From the NCBI RefSeq assembly GCF_041146395.1, contig NW_027182893.1, positions 545,001-609,000 of the forward strand: DNA of 64,000 nucleotides, read 5' to 3'. Origin of the DNA: Eulemur rufifrons. Its lineage: Eukaryota; Chordata; Mammalia; Primates; Lemuridae. Positions 35,574 to 47,025 of this stretch are shown piece after piece (position 1 is the stretch's first letter; every line of letters begins with the position of its first letter). A program made the translations under genes and the position numbers. A model generated the notes under the pieces. That model saw nothing but the letters and a program-made list of their open reading frames with translations, was not told the origin of the DNA and did no database searches.

Positions 35574-35763
35574 TTTAAGGTCAGAGGACCTGTTTAATCT
35601 ATGGTGAGAAGGGTGTGGAATCGGTCGCTGAGACACCACAGCATTGTACCCTGGGCCTTGGGCTCAGACCTACATGCAGGAATCAGGGGGAGCCTGTTCT
35701 CATGCATAGCATGGTTGTATTGTAGGCTTGGTTAACTCTTAGAATGGAAGAAGTGTGAGAATT
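35574..35763 (+). repeat. Unit B, copy 3
   Basis: 190 bp with tcagaggacctg for gcacaggacctg, aatcggtcgctgagacacca in the centre and gttaactcttagaatggaag at the end. Confidence 0.87.
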
Positions 35764-36073
35764 AGGGTTATGGTTAGGGTTAGGGATTTGGGTTTAGGAG
35801 AGAGTGTTCAAATGAGGGTTAGGGGTTAGGCATTAGGGGTTAGGGTTAGTGTTAGGGTTAGGTGTTGGGGTGAGGGTTGGGTTAGGGGCTAGGGTTAGGT
35901 TTAGGGTTGGGGTTAGTGTTAGCGTTCGAGTTAGGGATTAGAGTTAGGGTTAAGGGATAGGATTAGGGTTAAGAGTTTGGCTTAGGGTTCAGGTTAAGTG
36001 TTAGGGTTATGGTTAAAGATTAGTGTTAGTTTAAACAGTTACAGTTAGGTTTAGGGTTAAATTTTAGGGTGAG

Positions 36074-36112
36074 GGCTTTTTAAACTCTGAGAGAGGAAGA
36101 CGTCTGAGATTA
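36074..36112 (+). pseudogene. Orphan tail of unit A
   Basis: Only the last ~38 bp of a unit A survives (ctttttaaactctgagagag, then gaagacgtctgag), directly preceded by telomere-like gttttagggtgaggg. It complements the head-only copy at 34645. Confidence 0.75.
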
Positions 36113-36667
36113 AGATTTAGGGATAGGATTATGGTTAGGATTAGGGATGACGATTAGTGTTAGGGTGAGGGCTTAGGGTTAAGGGTTAGGGTTAGAGTTA
36201 GGGTTAAGGTTAGTGTTAGTTTTAACGGTTAAAGTTAGGTTTAGGGTTAAGGTTTATTGTCAGGGTTAAGGTCAGGGGTTAGGGTTTCGTACAGGGTAAG
36301 AGTTAAGTGTTAGGTTTAGGGTTAAAGATTAGCATTATGGTTAGTGTTAAAGGTTAGTGTGAGGGTAAAAGTTTAGGGTTAAGTTTAAGGGCTAGGGTTA
36401 GGGGTTAGTGTTAGGGTTAAGGGGTCTTCTTAGGTTTAGGGTTACAGTTAAGTGTTATGGTTAGTGTTAGGGGTTACGGTTAGGCTTAGGGTTCATGGTT
36501 AGTGTAACATTTAGGGGTTAGGGCTAGGGTTAAATGATAGTGTTAGAGTTAAGGCTTAGGCTTTGGGTAAAGGTTTAGGGATAGGTTTACGGGTTAGGGT
36601 TAGTGTCAGGGTTAAATGTTAGGGTGAGAGTTAACAGTTATGGTTAGGGTTATTGGTTAGGGGTTGT

Positions 36668-36855
36668 GTTTATGCTTAGGGCACGTGCCTTGTCTGCACT
36701 AGGCGGAGAGGTTAGGGGGCTAGCATATTCGCCGGGAAATCACTCTATCGTATGCTGGGTATTGGCCCCTGGACACAGTGGCAGGGCCTCCTTTCACACA
36801 TGGCATGGGAGGATTATAGGCTTTCTAAACTCTGAGAAAGAAAAAGTCTGAGAAT
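36668..36855 (+). repeat. Unit A, short copy
   Basis: 188 bp. About 12 bp are missing between ggcccctgg and acacagtgg, where the tttcatgcagg landmark should be. Confidence 0.86.
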
Positions 36856-37374
36856 TAGATTTAGGGTTAGGATTATGGTTAGAATTAGGGATGAAGTTTA
36901 GTGTTAAGGTGATGCCTTAGGGTTAGGGGTTAGGTTTAGGGTCAGAGTTAAAGGTCAGTGTTAGGTTTAACAGTTACAGTTAGGTTTAGCGTTAAGGTTT
37001 AGTGTTAGGGTTCAGTTTAGGGGATAGGTTTTGGTACAGGTTAAGGTTTAAGTGTTAAGTTTAGAGTTAAAGATTACAATTAGGGTTAGGTTTAAAGGTA
37101 AGTGTGAGGATTAACGGTTAGGGTTAAGCATGAGGGTTAGGGATTAGGTTTAGTGTTAAGGGTTTATGTTAGTTTAGGGTTAGAGTTAAGTGTTATGGTT
37201 AGGGTTAGGGGTTAGGGTTAGATATAGGGTGCATGGTTAGGGTTACGTTTAGGGGTTAGGGTTACGGGTTAGGTTTAGGGTGAGTGTTTGGTGTTAGTGT
37301 TGGGCATTAGGATAAGGGCTTAGGTTTAGGGTTAGCGTTTAGGTTTAGTGTTAGGGCTTAGATTTAGCGGTTAG

Positions 37375-37563
37375 TTTAAGGGCACAGGACCTGTTTAATC
37401 TATGGTGAGAAGGGTGCAGAATTGGTCCCCTTGACACCACACCATCGTACCTGGGCCTTGGGCCCAGACCTACATGCAGGACTCAGGCGGAGCCTCTTCT
37501 CACTCATGGCATGGCTCTATTGTAGGCTTGGTGAACTCTGAAAATGGAGGAAGTGTGAGAATT
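37375..37563 (+). repeat. Unit B, copy 4
   Basis: 189 bp with the consensus taatctatggtgagaagggt and gggcccagacctacatgcag. A gaaaatggaggaagtgtgag tail. Confidence 0.88.
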
Positions 37564-38330
37564 AGGGTTATGGTTATGGTTAATTGTTTGGGGTTAGGGG
37601 TTAGGGTTCGAGTGTGGTTCAGGGGTTAGAAATTAGGAGTTAGTGTTAGTGTTAGGGTTAGGGGTTAGGGGTTAGTGTTGGTTTAGGGGCTAGGGTTAGA
37701 TTCAGAGTTAGGGTTAGTGTTAGGGTTAGGGTTAGGGATTATGGTTAGGGTTAGGAATTAGGGTTAGGGTTAGGCTTAAGGGATAGGATTAGGGTAAAGG
37801 GTTAAGGCTTAGGGTTAGCATTAGGGATTAGGGTTAGGGTTAAATGTTAGGGTTTTGGTCTGATTTAAGGGTTAGGGTGAGCGTTAACAGTTAGGGTTAA
37901 GGTTAATTGTTAGGATTGGGGGTTAGGCTTAAGGATTCGTATTAGGGTTAGGGTATAAGGGTGAGACTTAAGTCTTATGGTTAGGGACAGGGCTTTTGGT
38001 TAGGGATAAGGGTTAGGAGTTAGGGTTACTTTTAGGCATAGGGTAGGATTAGGGGTGAGGGTTAGGGTTAGGGTTAGTGTTAGGGTTGTTGGTAGTGTTA
38101 AGGTTAGGGTTAGCAGTTTAGAATTAGGGTTAGGGATTAGGTTTTATGGTTATGGCTAAGATTTAGGGTTAGAATTATGGGATAGGCGTTGTTCTCAGTG
38201 TAAGTGTTATGCATTAACTTTAGGAGATGCGGTTAAAGTTAGGGTTACAGTGTGGTCTACATGATAAGGTGAGCAGTAGGATCAGGGTTAGGTGTTACGT
38301 TCAAGGTTAGGGTTATATGTTAGGCGTACT

Positions 38331-38532
38331 TTTTATGCTTAGGGCACGGGCCCTGTCTGCACTAGGCGGGAGGATTAGGGGTCTAGGATTGTGGCCGAGA
38401 ACTTTCTCTATCGTACACTGGGTATGGGTCCCTGGGTTTCATGCAGGACACAGTGGCAGAGCCTCTTTTCACGCATGGCATGGGAGGATTGTAGGCTTTC
38501 TAAACTCTGAGAAAGCAAGAAGTCTGAGAATT
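38331..38532 (+). repeat. Unit A (unclassified)
   Basis: 202 bp, complete. Distinctive ggattgtggccgagaacttt in the centre. Confidence 0.88.
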
Positions 38533-39062
38533 AGATTTAGGGATAGGATTATGGTTAGTGTTAAGGATAAAGTTTAGCATTAGGGTGAGGGCTTAGGGTT
38601 AGGGGTTAGAGTTACGGTCAGGGTTAAAGGTTAGTGTTAGGTTTAATGGTTACAGTTAGCTTTAGGGTCAAGTGTTAGGGTTAAGGTTAAGGTTAGGGGT
38701 TAGGTTTTGGTACAGGGTAAGGGTTAACTGTTAGGTTTAGGGTTAAAGATTACGATTAGGGTTAGGTTTAAGGGTTAGTGTGAGAGTTAACGGTTAGGGT
38801 TAAGGTTAAGTGTTAGGGTTAGTGGTTAAGTTTAGGTTTAAGTGTTCGTGTTAGGTTTAGGGTTAGAGTTAAGTGTTATGGTTAGGGTTTGGGGTTAGGG
38901 TTAGGTTTAGGGTTCATCGTTAGGGTTACGTTTAGGCATTAGGGTTATGGGTAAGGATTAGGGTAAGGGTTTAATGTTAGTGTTGGGCGTTAGGGTCAGG
39001 GCTTAAGTTTAGGGTTAAGGGTTAGTGTTAGAGTTAGCGTTAGGGCTTAGATTTAGAGGTTA

Positions 39063-39253
39063 TTTTAAGGGCACAGGACCTGTGTAATCTATGGTGAGAA
39101 GTGTGCAGAATGGGTCATCGCCACACCACACCATTGTACCCTAGGCCTTGGGCCCAGACCTACATGCAGGTCTCAGGCAGAGCCTCTTCTCACGCATGGC
39201 ATGGTTTTATTGTAGGCTTGGCTAACTCTGAGAATGGAGGAAGTGTGAGAATT
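39063..39253 (+). repeat. Unit B, copy 5
   Basis: 191 bp, close to copy 4, with gaatgggtcatcgccacacc in the centre. Confidence 0.88.
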
Positions 39254-40048
39254 ATGGTTATGATTAGGGTTAGGTGTTTGGGGTTAGGGGTTAGTGTTCA
39301 CGTGAGGGTTAGGTGTTAGGGATTAGGGGTTAGGGTTAATGTTAGCATTAGGGGTTAACGGTTAGGGTTGGGTTAGGGACTAGAGATAGATTTAGGGTTG
39401 GGGTTAGGGTTAGGGTTAGGGGTTAGGGTTAGGGTTAAGGGATAGGATTAGGGTTAAGGGTTAAGGCTTAGGGTTAGCATTAAGGGATAGGGTTAGGGTT
39501 AAGGGTTAGGGTTATGGTCCGAGTTAAGGGTTAGGGTGAGGGTTAACAGTTAGGGTTAGGGTTATAAGTTAGGGATAGTGTTAGGTTTAAGGTCTAGGGT
39601 TAGGGTTAGAGGTAGCTTTACTGCTAAGATTAGGTCTCGGCATTAAGGTAAGGGTTGGTGTTAGGGTTAAGGGTTAGGGTTAGGTTTAATTGTTAGGATT
39701 AGGATCAGAATTAAGGGTTAGGCTTAGGGTTAGGGGATAGGGTTAGGGTTTAGGGTAAACTTTTAAGGTTATGTTTAGGGATAAGGTTAGGGTTAGCGTT
39801 TAAGGTTAGGGTTAGTATTAGGGTTGTTTGCAGGGTTAAGGTAATGTTTAGTGGTTAGAATTAGGGTTAGGGATTAGGGGTTACTGTTATGGCTAGGAGT
39901 TAGGGTTAGAATTAAGTGATAGGGGTTGTTCTTAGCATAAGTGTTATGCATTAATGTTAGGATAAGTGGTTAAAGTTAGGTTTACGGTGAGGTTTATGTG
40001 TTAAGGTGAGCAATAGGATCAGGGTTAGAATTATGAGTGAGGGGTAGG

Positions 40049-40249
40049 GTTTTGCTTAGGGTATGGGCCCTGTCTGCCCTAGGAGTGGGATTGAGGGGGA
40101 TGCGATTGTCACCAGAAACCCACTCTATCGTATGCAGGGTATGGGCCCGTGGGTTTCTTGTAGGACACTCTGGCAGAGCCTGATTTCACGCATGGTAAAG
40201 GAGGTTTGTAAGCTTTCAAATCTCTAAGAAAGTAAGAAGTCTGAGAATT
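40049..40249 (+). repeat. Unit A (unclassified)
   Basis: 201 bp. The tail is eroded (catggtaaaggaggtttgta, tcaaatctctaagaaagtaa). It is the last A before the head-to-head junction. Confidence 0.86.
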
Positions 40250-40577
40250 AGATTTAAGGTTAGGATTATCGTTATGGTTAGGGATGAAGTTTAATCTTAG
40301 GGTGAGGGCTTCGGGTAAGGGGATACGGTTAGTTTTAGGGTTAAAAGTTACTGTTAGGTTTAACAGTTACAGTTAGACTTAGGGTTTAGGTTTAGGGTTA
40401 GGGTTAAGCTTAGGGGTTATGGTTTGGTACAGGGTTAGGGTTAAGTGTTAGGGTTAGGGTTAAAGATCATGACAAGGGTTAGAGTTAAGGGTTAGTTTGA
40501 GTGTTAACAGTAGGGTTAAGGATAACTTTTAGGGTTAGGGGTTAGGATTAGTGTTAGGGCTGAGATTTAGCGGTTAG

Positions 40578-40764
40578 TTTAAGGGCACAGGACCTGTTTA
40601 ATCTATGGTGAGAGTGGTGCACAGGGTCGCTGCGACACAACACCACCGTACGCTGGGCCTTGGGCCAAGACCTACATACAGGACTCAGGTGGAGCCTCTT
40701 CTCACGCATGACATGGCTGTATTGTAGGCTTGGTTAACTCTGAGAATGGAAGAAGTGTCAGAAA
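40578..40764 (+). repeat. Unit B, last + copy
   Basis: 187 bp, complete to gaatggaagaagtgtcagaa. It ends 11 bp before the junction spacer. Confidence 0.88.
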
Positions 40765-40775
40765 TCGGGTTAGGG

Positions 40776-40792
40776 CTGGCTGTAGGTGTTTT
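40776..40792. other. Head-to-head telomere-like junction
   Basis: The + strand changes from G-rich (gggttaggg, ending 40775) to C-rich (taacccctaaccctaaca, from 40793) across about 17 bp of unique sequence, ctggctgtaggtgtttt. For kilobases on the left the strand is TTAGGG-like and for 23 kb on the right it is CCCTAA-like. That is the polarity expected where two telomere-bearing ends joined; an inversion breakpoint would look the same. Confidence 0.88.
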
Positions 40793-40894
40793 TAACCCCT
40801 AACCCTAACACTAACCCCCTAATCCTAACCCTAACACTAACCCCAAGGTTAAATCTAACCTTAACCCCTACGACAACCCTAACCCTAACCCTAA

Positions 40895-40936
40895 CCCCTC
40901 TCACTGTAGAATAAACAGGTCCTGTGCCCTTAAACT
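40895..40936 (-). pseudogene. Truncated unit B beside the junction
   Basis: Only the G-direction start of B is present: cctctcactgtagaataaac followed by aggtcctgtgcccttaaac. The remaining ~145 bp is replaced by CCCTAA repeats that run back to the junction, so a break fell inside this unit. The type label means a broken repeat unit. Confidence 0.8.
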
Positions 40937-41459
40937 AACCACTAAATCTAAGCCCTAACATCAACCCTAACCTCTGACCCTAAACCTAAGCCCTGAGCCT
41001 AAAGCCCAACACTAACTCTAAACTCTTACCCTAAAGCTAATCCCTAACCCTAATGCTAACCTCTAAACGTAACCCTAACTGTGAACCCTAAACCTAACCC
41101 TAACCTCGAGCGCTAACCATAGCACTTAACTCTAACCCTAAACCTAACATGAACCCTTAATCCTAACACTAACCCTAACCCTAACTCTTAACTTTAACCC
41201 TGACTGTTAACCCTCACACTAACCTTTAAACCTAACCTTAATCGTAATCTTTAACCCTAAACCTAATATTTAACCCTAATCCTGTACCAAACCCTAAACC
41301 CTAACCTTAAACCTAACCATAAACCTTAACCCTGAACCTAACTGTAACGGTTAAAACTAAGAGTAACCTGTAACGCTACCCGTAACCCCTAACTCTAAGC
41401 CTTCACCCTAATACTAACCTTGATCCTTAACCCGAACCCTAACCCTAACCCTAAATCTA

Positions 41460-41667
41460 ATTCTCAGTCTTCTTGCTTTCTTAGAGTTTAGAAAGCCTAC
41501 AATCCTCCCATGCCATGCGTGAAAGGAGGCTCTTCCACTGTGTCCTGAATGAACCGCTGGGGCCCATAACCAGAGTACGATAGAGTGGGTTCCTGGTGAC
41601 AATCCCAGCCCCCTAACCCCCCCCCCCCCCGCCTAATGCAGACAAGGCCCGTGCCCTAAGCATAAAC
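41460..41667 (-). repeat. Unit A with a 14-C tract
   Basis: 208 bp, otherwise alpha-like. It contains an uninterrupted run of 14 C at about 41617-41630, a likely length-unstable or mis-called site. Confidence 0.87.
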
Positions 41668-41911
41668 TCTACACCTCACCCAAAACTCTAACCCTGAAAA
41701 TAACATTTAACCCTGATTCTATTGCTCACCTTAGAATGTAAACCTCACCGTAACCTGAACTTTAACCTCTTATCCTAACGTTAATGCATAACACTTACCC
41801 TGAGATTAACCCCTATCCCATAATTCTAACCCTATCTCCTAGTCATAACTGTGACAACTAATCGCTAACCCTAATTCTAAACCACTAACACTAACTGTTA
41901 CCCTACGTAGT

Positions 41912-41937
41912 TACTGTTACGGTAACCTACTGTTACC
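41912..41937. repeat. Small hairpin with repeated TACTGTTAC
   Basis: ggtaac and gttacc flank a 5-base loop (ctact). The string tactgttac occurs on both sides, next to the palindrome tacgta. It looks like a local template-switch scar in the telomere-like background. Confidence 0.55.
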
Positions 41938-42828
41938 CTAACACTGAACCTAACCCTTACTCCTAACGCCAAAGCTATGGCTAAAAATAATGCTAACCCT
42001 TGACCCTTTACCCTAACTCCTAACCCTAACCCTAATCCTAACCACTAAACCCAACCTTAGCTCTTAACCCTAACCCTAAACCTTACCCTGACGCCTAGAC
42101 CTAACACTAACACTAAACTAACACCTAACCCTAATCATAACCCCTAAAGCTAACCCTAACCCCGAACCCTAAACCTAACTCTAACACTTAATACTAACTA
42201 TATCCCTAACCCCTAACCCCAACCCTAACCCTAACCGTTAACCCTCACCCTAACCCTTAAACCGGACCCTAACACTAAATCTTAACCCTAAAGCTACGCC
42301 CAACCCTTAACCATAATCCTATCCCTTAACCCTAAACCTAACCCCTAACCCTAAACCTAACACTAACCCCAATCCTAATTCTAACCATAGCCCTTAATAC
42401 ATCACTACGCCTAACCCCTAACCCTAACCCTAACCCCTAATGCTAACCCTAACACTGAACCCTAAACCTAAACCTATCCCTAACCCTTAAACATAACTCT
42501 ATCCCTAACCAATAATCCTAAGCCTAATCTTTAACCCTCACCCTAGAGCTTAACTCAAACCGTAACCCTAAGCCTAAACCCCAACCCTAACACTTAACAC
42601 AAACCCTAAGCCTAAACACTTAACGCCAATCCTATCCTTTAACCCTAACACTAACCCTGATGCCTAATCCTAACCCTAACACTAACCCCAACCATAAATC
42701 TAACCCTAGCCCCTAACGCAAAACTAACCCCTAACCCTAACACTAACCCTAAATCCTAGTCCCTAACCACTAAACCTCACTTGAACCCTAACCCCTAACA
42801 CCAAACCCTTAACCCTAACCATAACCCT

Positions 42829-43019
42829 ATTTCTCACACTACTTCCATTCCCAGAGTTAACCAAGCCTAAAATACAACCATGCAATGCGTGAGTAGAGTT
42901 TCCGCATGAGTCCTGCAAGTAGGTCTGGGCCAAAGGCCCAGGATCCGATGGTGTGGTGTCGCATGGAAACATTCTGCACCCTTCTCACCATAGATTACAC
43001 AGGTCCTGTACCCTTAAAC
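42829..43019 (-). repeat. Unit B, - orientation
   Basis: 191 bp with ttctcacactacttccattc at its start, gtaggtctgggccaaaggcc in the middle and aggtcctgtacccttaaac at its end. Confidence 0.88.
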
Positions 43020-43535
43020 TAACCGCCAAATCAAAGCCCAAACACTGACCCTAACCCCTAACCCTACCTAAGCCCTGACCCTAATGCCCAACACTAACAC
43101 TAAACGCTTACCCTAAACCTAACCCCTAAATGTAACCTTAACCATGAACCCTAAACCTAACCCAAACCCCTAACCCTAACCATAACACTTAACTCTAACC
43201 CTAAACCTAACATGAACACTTAACCCTAACCCTAACCCATAAACCTGACACTTAACCTTAACCCTAACCGTTAACCCTCACACTAAACCTTAACCCTAAC
43301 CCTAATCCTAATCTTTAAGCCTAAACCTAGCACTTAACCCTTACCCTGTACCAAAACCTAACCCCTAATCTTAACCCTAAGCTTAAACCTTAAAGCTTAA
43401 CCCTAAACCTAACTGTAACTGTTAAACCTAACACTAACCTTTAACCCTGACCCTAACTGAAACCCCTAACCCTAAGCCCTCACCATAACAGTAACCTATA
43501 TTGCTAACCCTAACCCTAATCCTAGCCCTAAATTT

Positions 43536-43735
43536 AATTCTCAGACTTCTTGCTTTCTCAGAGTTTACAAAGCCTACAATCCTCCCATGCCATGTGTAGA
43601 AGGAGGCTTGGCCACTGTGTCCGGCATGAAACCAAGGGGCCCATACCCAGTGTATGATAGAGTGGCTTCCGGCATCTATCCCAGCCCTCTAAGCCCCCTC
43701 CTAGAGCAGAGAGGGCTCGTGATATAAGCATAAAC
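43536..43735 (-). repeat. Unit A (unclassified)
   Basis: 200 bp. The GC-rich end is shortened (cccctcctagagcagagagg) and gatataagcataaac replaces gccctaagcataaac. Confidence 0.86.
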
Positions 43736-44585
43736 ACTACCCCTCACCCATAACCCTAACCCTGAACATCACAGCTCACCCTGATACTATTGCTCACCTT
43801 AACACATCAACGTCACCATAACTCTAACTTCAACCTGTTATCCTAACGTTAATGCATAAGACTTACCCTAAGAACAACCCCTATCCCTTAATTCTAACCC
43901 TAACTCCTAGCCACAATTGTAACACCTAATCCCTAAGGCTAATTCAAAACTGCTAAACATTACCTTATCCCTACAAACTAACCCTAACCCTAACCGCTAA
44001 CCCTAACCGTACACCTAAAAATAACCGTAACACTTGACACTTAACCCTAACCCTTAACCCTGATCCTAATCCTAACAATTAAACCTAACCCTAACTCTTA
44101 AGCCTAACACTAACACGTACCCTAATGCCTAGACCTAACCCTAAGAGTAAACGTAACCCCTAACCCTAACCCTAATCCCTAATGCTAACCCTAACACTGA
44201 ACCCTAATCCTAAGCCTTAAACCTAACTCTATCCTTAACCCATAACCCTAGCCCTAACCGTTAACCCCACACTAACCCTTAACTCGAACTGTAACCCTAA
44301 CCCTTAAAACTAAACCTAACACTTAACGCTAACCCTAAGCCTTAACGCTTAACCCTTATCCTATCCCTTAACCCTAACCCTAACCCATAACGCTAACCCT
44401 AACCCCACTCTAAATCTAACCCTAGCCCCTAACCCAACCCTAACCCCTAAGCCCTAACCCTATCACTAAACCCAACACCTACTCCCTAACCCCTAATCCT
44501 CACTCGAAGCTTAAGCCCTAACCCTAAGCCCTCTCCCTGACTAATCTTCATCCCTAACCCTAACCATAATCCTAACCCTAAATCT

Positions 44586-44787
44586 AATTCTCAGACTTCT
44601 TGCTATCTCAGAGTTTTAAAAGCCTACAATTCTCCAAAGCCATGCGTGAAAGCTGGCTCTGCCACAGTGTCCTGCATGAAACCCAGGAGCCCATACTCTG
44701 TGTACAATAGAGTGGGTTCCCGGGGACAATCACAGCCCCCTAACTCCCCCTGCTAGTGCTGACAGGGCCCATGCCCTAAGCAAAAAC
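44586..44787 (-). repeat. Unit A (gamma)
   Basis: 202 bp with gamma features (gagttttaaaagcctacaat, gctggctctgccacagtgtc). It ends ctaagcaaaaaccct rather than ctaagcataaac. Confidence 0.87.
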
Positions 44788-45593
44788 CCTGCACCTCACC
44801 CATAACCCTAACCCTGAACATAACACCTAACCCTGATGTTATTGTTCACCTTAACACGTAAACCTCACTGTAACCCTAACTTTAACCCCTATCCTAATGT
44901 TATTGCATAACACTTACCCTAAGAACAAACCCTATCCCTTAATTCTAAGCCTAACTCCTAGCATAACCGTAACACCTAATCCCTAAACTTAATTCTAAAC
45001 TGCTAAACATTACCTTCACCCTACAAACAACCCTAACACTAACCCTAACTCTAACCGCTAACCCTAACCCTAACCATTACCCTGATCATAATCCTAACAA
45101 TTAAACCTAACCCTAATTCTTAACCCTAACACGAACCATTACCATAATGCCTAGACCTAACCCTAACTGTAACCCTAACCCCTAACCCTAACCCTAACCG
45201 CTAATGCTAACCCTAACCCCGAACCCTAAACCTAACCCTAACCCTATCCCTTAAACCTATTACTATCCCTAAACCATTACCCTAATCGCAACTGTTAACC
45301 CTCACTCTCACCCTTAACTTGGACCGAAACCCTAACCCTTAACCCTAACCTTAACCCTTACTGCTAATCTTAAGCCTTCACCCTTTCCCTTAATCCTATC
45401 TTGTAAGCCTAACCCTAACGCTGACCCCTAACCCACCTGAACATTAACCCTAAACCTAAATCTAACGCTAGCCCCTTACAAAAACCTAACACCTAACCCC
45501 TGACACACTAATCCTAACTTCTAATTCCTAACCACTAAACTTCACTCAAACCCAAACCTCTAACCCCAAACACATAACCCTAACCATAACCCT

Positions 45594-45783
45594 AATTCTC
45601 ACACTTCCTTCGTTCTCAGAGTTGACCAAGCCTACAATAGAGCCATGCCACGAGTGAGAAGAGGCTCTGCCTGAGTCCTGCATGTAGGTCTGGGCCCAAG
45701 GCCCAAGTACGATGGTGTGGTGTTGAGGCGACCCAGTCTGCACCCTTCCCACCATAGATTAAACAGAGCATGTGCCCTTAAAC
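45594..45783 (-). repeat. Unit B, - orientation
   Basis: 190 bp with gagttgaccaagcctacaat and agagccatgccacgagtgag. Close to the + copies at 37375 and 39063. Confidence 0.88.
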
Positions 45784-46295
45784 TAACCACTAAATCTAAG
45801 CCCTAACACTAAACCTAAATCCTAACCCTAAACCTCGGCCCTTATCCTAACGCCCAACAGTAACACTAAACACTCGCCCTAAACTTAACCCGTAACCCGA
45901 ACCCCTAAATGTAACCCTAACCATGAACCCTAAACCTAACCCTAACTTCTAGCCATAACCATAACACTTAACTCTAAACCTAAATGTTACACGAAGCCTT
46001 ATTCCTAACCCTAAGCCCAACCCTAACCCTTAATCTTGAACCTTACCATTAACCCTCACACTAACCCTTAACCCTAACCCTAATCCTAATCTTTAACCAT
46101 AAAGCTAACACTGAAGCCTAACCCTGTGCCAAACGATAAAACCAAACCTTAACCCTAACCCTGAAACTTAACCATAAACGTAACTGTAACTGTTAAAAAT
46201 AACACAAACCTTTAACCCTAACCCCTAACCCTAAGAGCCCACCCTAACACTAATCTTCCTCGCTAAACATTACCATAATCCTACCCCTAAATCTA

Positions 46296-46501
46296 ATTGT
46301 CAGACTTCTTGCTTTCTCAGAGTTTAGAAAGCCTAAAATCCTCCCATGCCATGAGTAAAAGGGGGCTCTACCACTGTGTCCTGCATGAAACCCAGGAGCC
46401 CATATCCAGCATACGATAGAGTGGGTTCCCGGGGACAATCCCATCCCCCTAACCCCAGCCCCCCGCCCAGTGCAGACAGGGCCTGTACGCTAAGTATAAA
46501 C
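46296..46501 (-). repeat. Unit A (beta)
   Basis: 206 bp with ccatccccctaaccccagcc and gcctgtacgctaagtataaa, the beta hallmarks. Confidence 0.88.
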
Positions 46502-46827
46502 ACTACCCCTAACAGATAACCCTCACCCTGAATATAACACCTGACCCTGATCCTATTGCTCACCTTAAAACATAAACCTCCCCGTAACCCTAACTTATCC
46601 CCTTATCTTAACCTTAATGCATAACACCCTGAGAAGAAGCCCTATCCCATAATTCTAATCCTAATCCCCAGCCATAACCATAAGACCTCATCCCTAATTC
46701 TAAAATGCCAACCCTAAACTTCACCCTACCAACAACCCTAACCCTAACCCTAACCCCTAACCCTAAGCCCTCACCCTATCACTAATCTTCATCCCTAAAC
46801 CGTACCGTAATCCTAACCCTAAATCTA

Positions 46828-47025
46828 ATTCTCAGACTTGCTTTCTCAGAGTTTTGAAAGCCTACAATCCTACTAAGCCATGCATGAAAGCCCGCTCTGC
46901 CACAGTGTCCTGCATGAAACCCAGAGGCCCATACACTGCGTACGATAGAGTGGGCTCCCAGCGACCATCACAGACCCCTAACTTCGCCTCCTAGTGCATA
47001 CAGGGCCCGTGCCCTAAGCATAAAC
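46828..47025 (-). repeat. Unit A (gamma)
   Basis: 198 bp. It lacks the tct of cttcttgc (attctcagacttgctttct), as do the gamma copies at 50274 and 62078. It lies ~530 bp from the beta unit. Confidence 0.89.

Larger units (their letters stand above)
32601..40775 (+). repeat. G-rich telomere-like block with irregular A/B units
   Basis: Degenerate TTAGGG sequence with alternating A and B units about 0.6-1.0 kb apart. From 36.7 to 40.6 kb an A-B pair recurs every 1.5-1.7 kb. Copies are the most diverged in the window, and two A units are broken (34645 and 36074). Most A units are preceded by a conserved ~300-bp flank containing gcattaacgttaggataagg and gtgagcaataggatcagggt. The block ends at the head-to-head junction. 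No gene is seen. Confidence 0.85.
40793..46200 (-). repeat. C-rich telomere-like block with irregular A/B units
   Basis: Degenerate CCCTAA sequence with units truncated B (40895), A (41460), B (42829), A (43536), gamma A (44586) and B (45594). Spacing is irregular. Divergence is similar to the G-rich side of the junction, but unit positions do not mirror that side, so this is not a simple palindrome around 40.78 kb. No gene is seen. Confidence 0.85.

Noticed and set aside
40776..40792. Simple palindrome centred at the head-to-head junction
   Set aside because: Unit distances on the two sides do not match (complete B 12 bp to the left, truncated B ~100 bp to the right, A at ~530 left and ~670 right), and the variant repeats next to the junction do not mirror each other.
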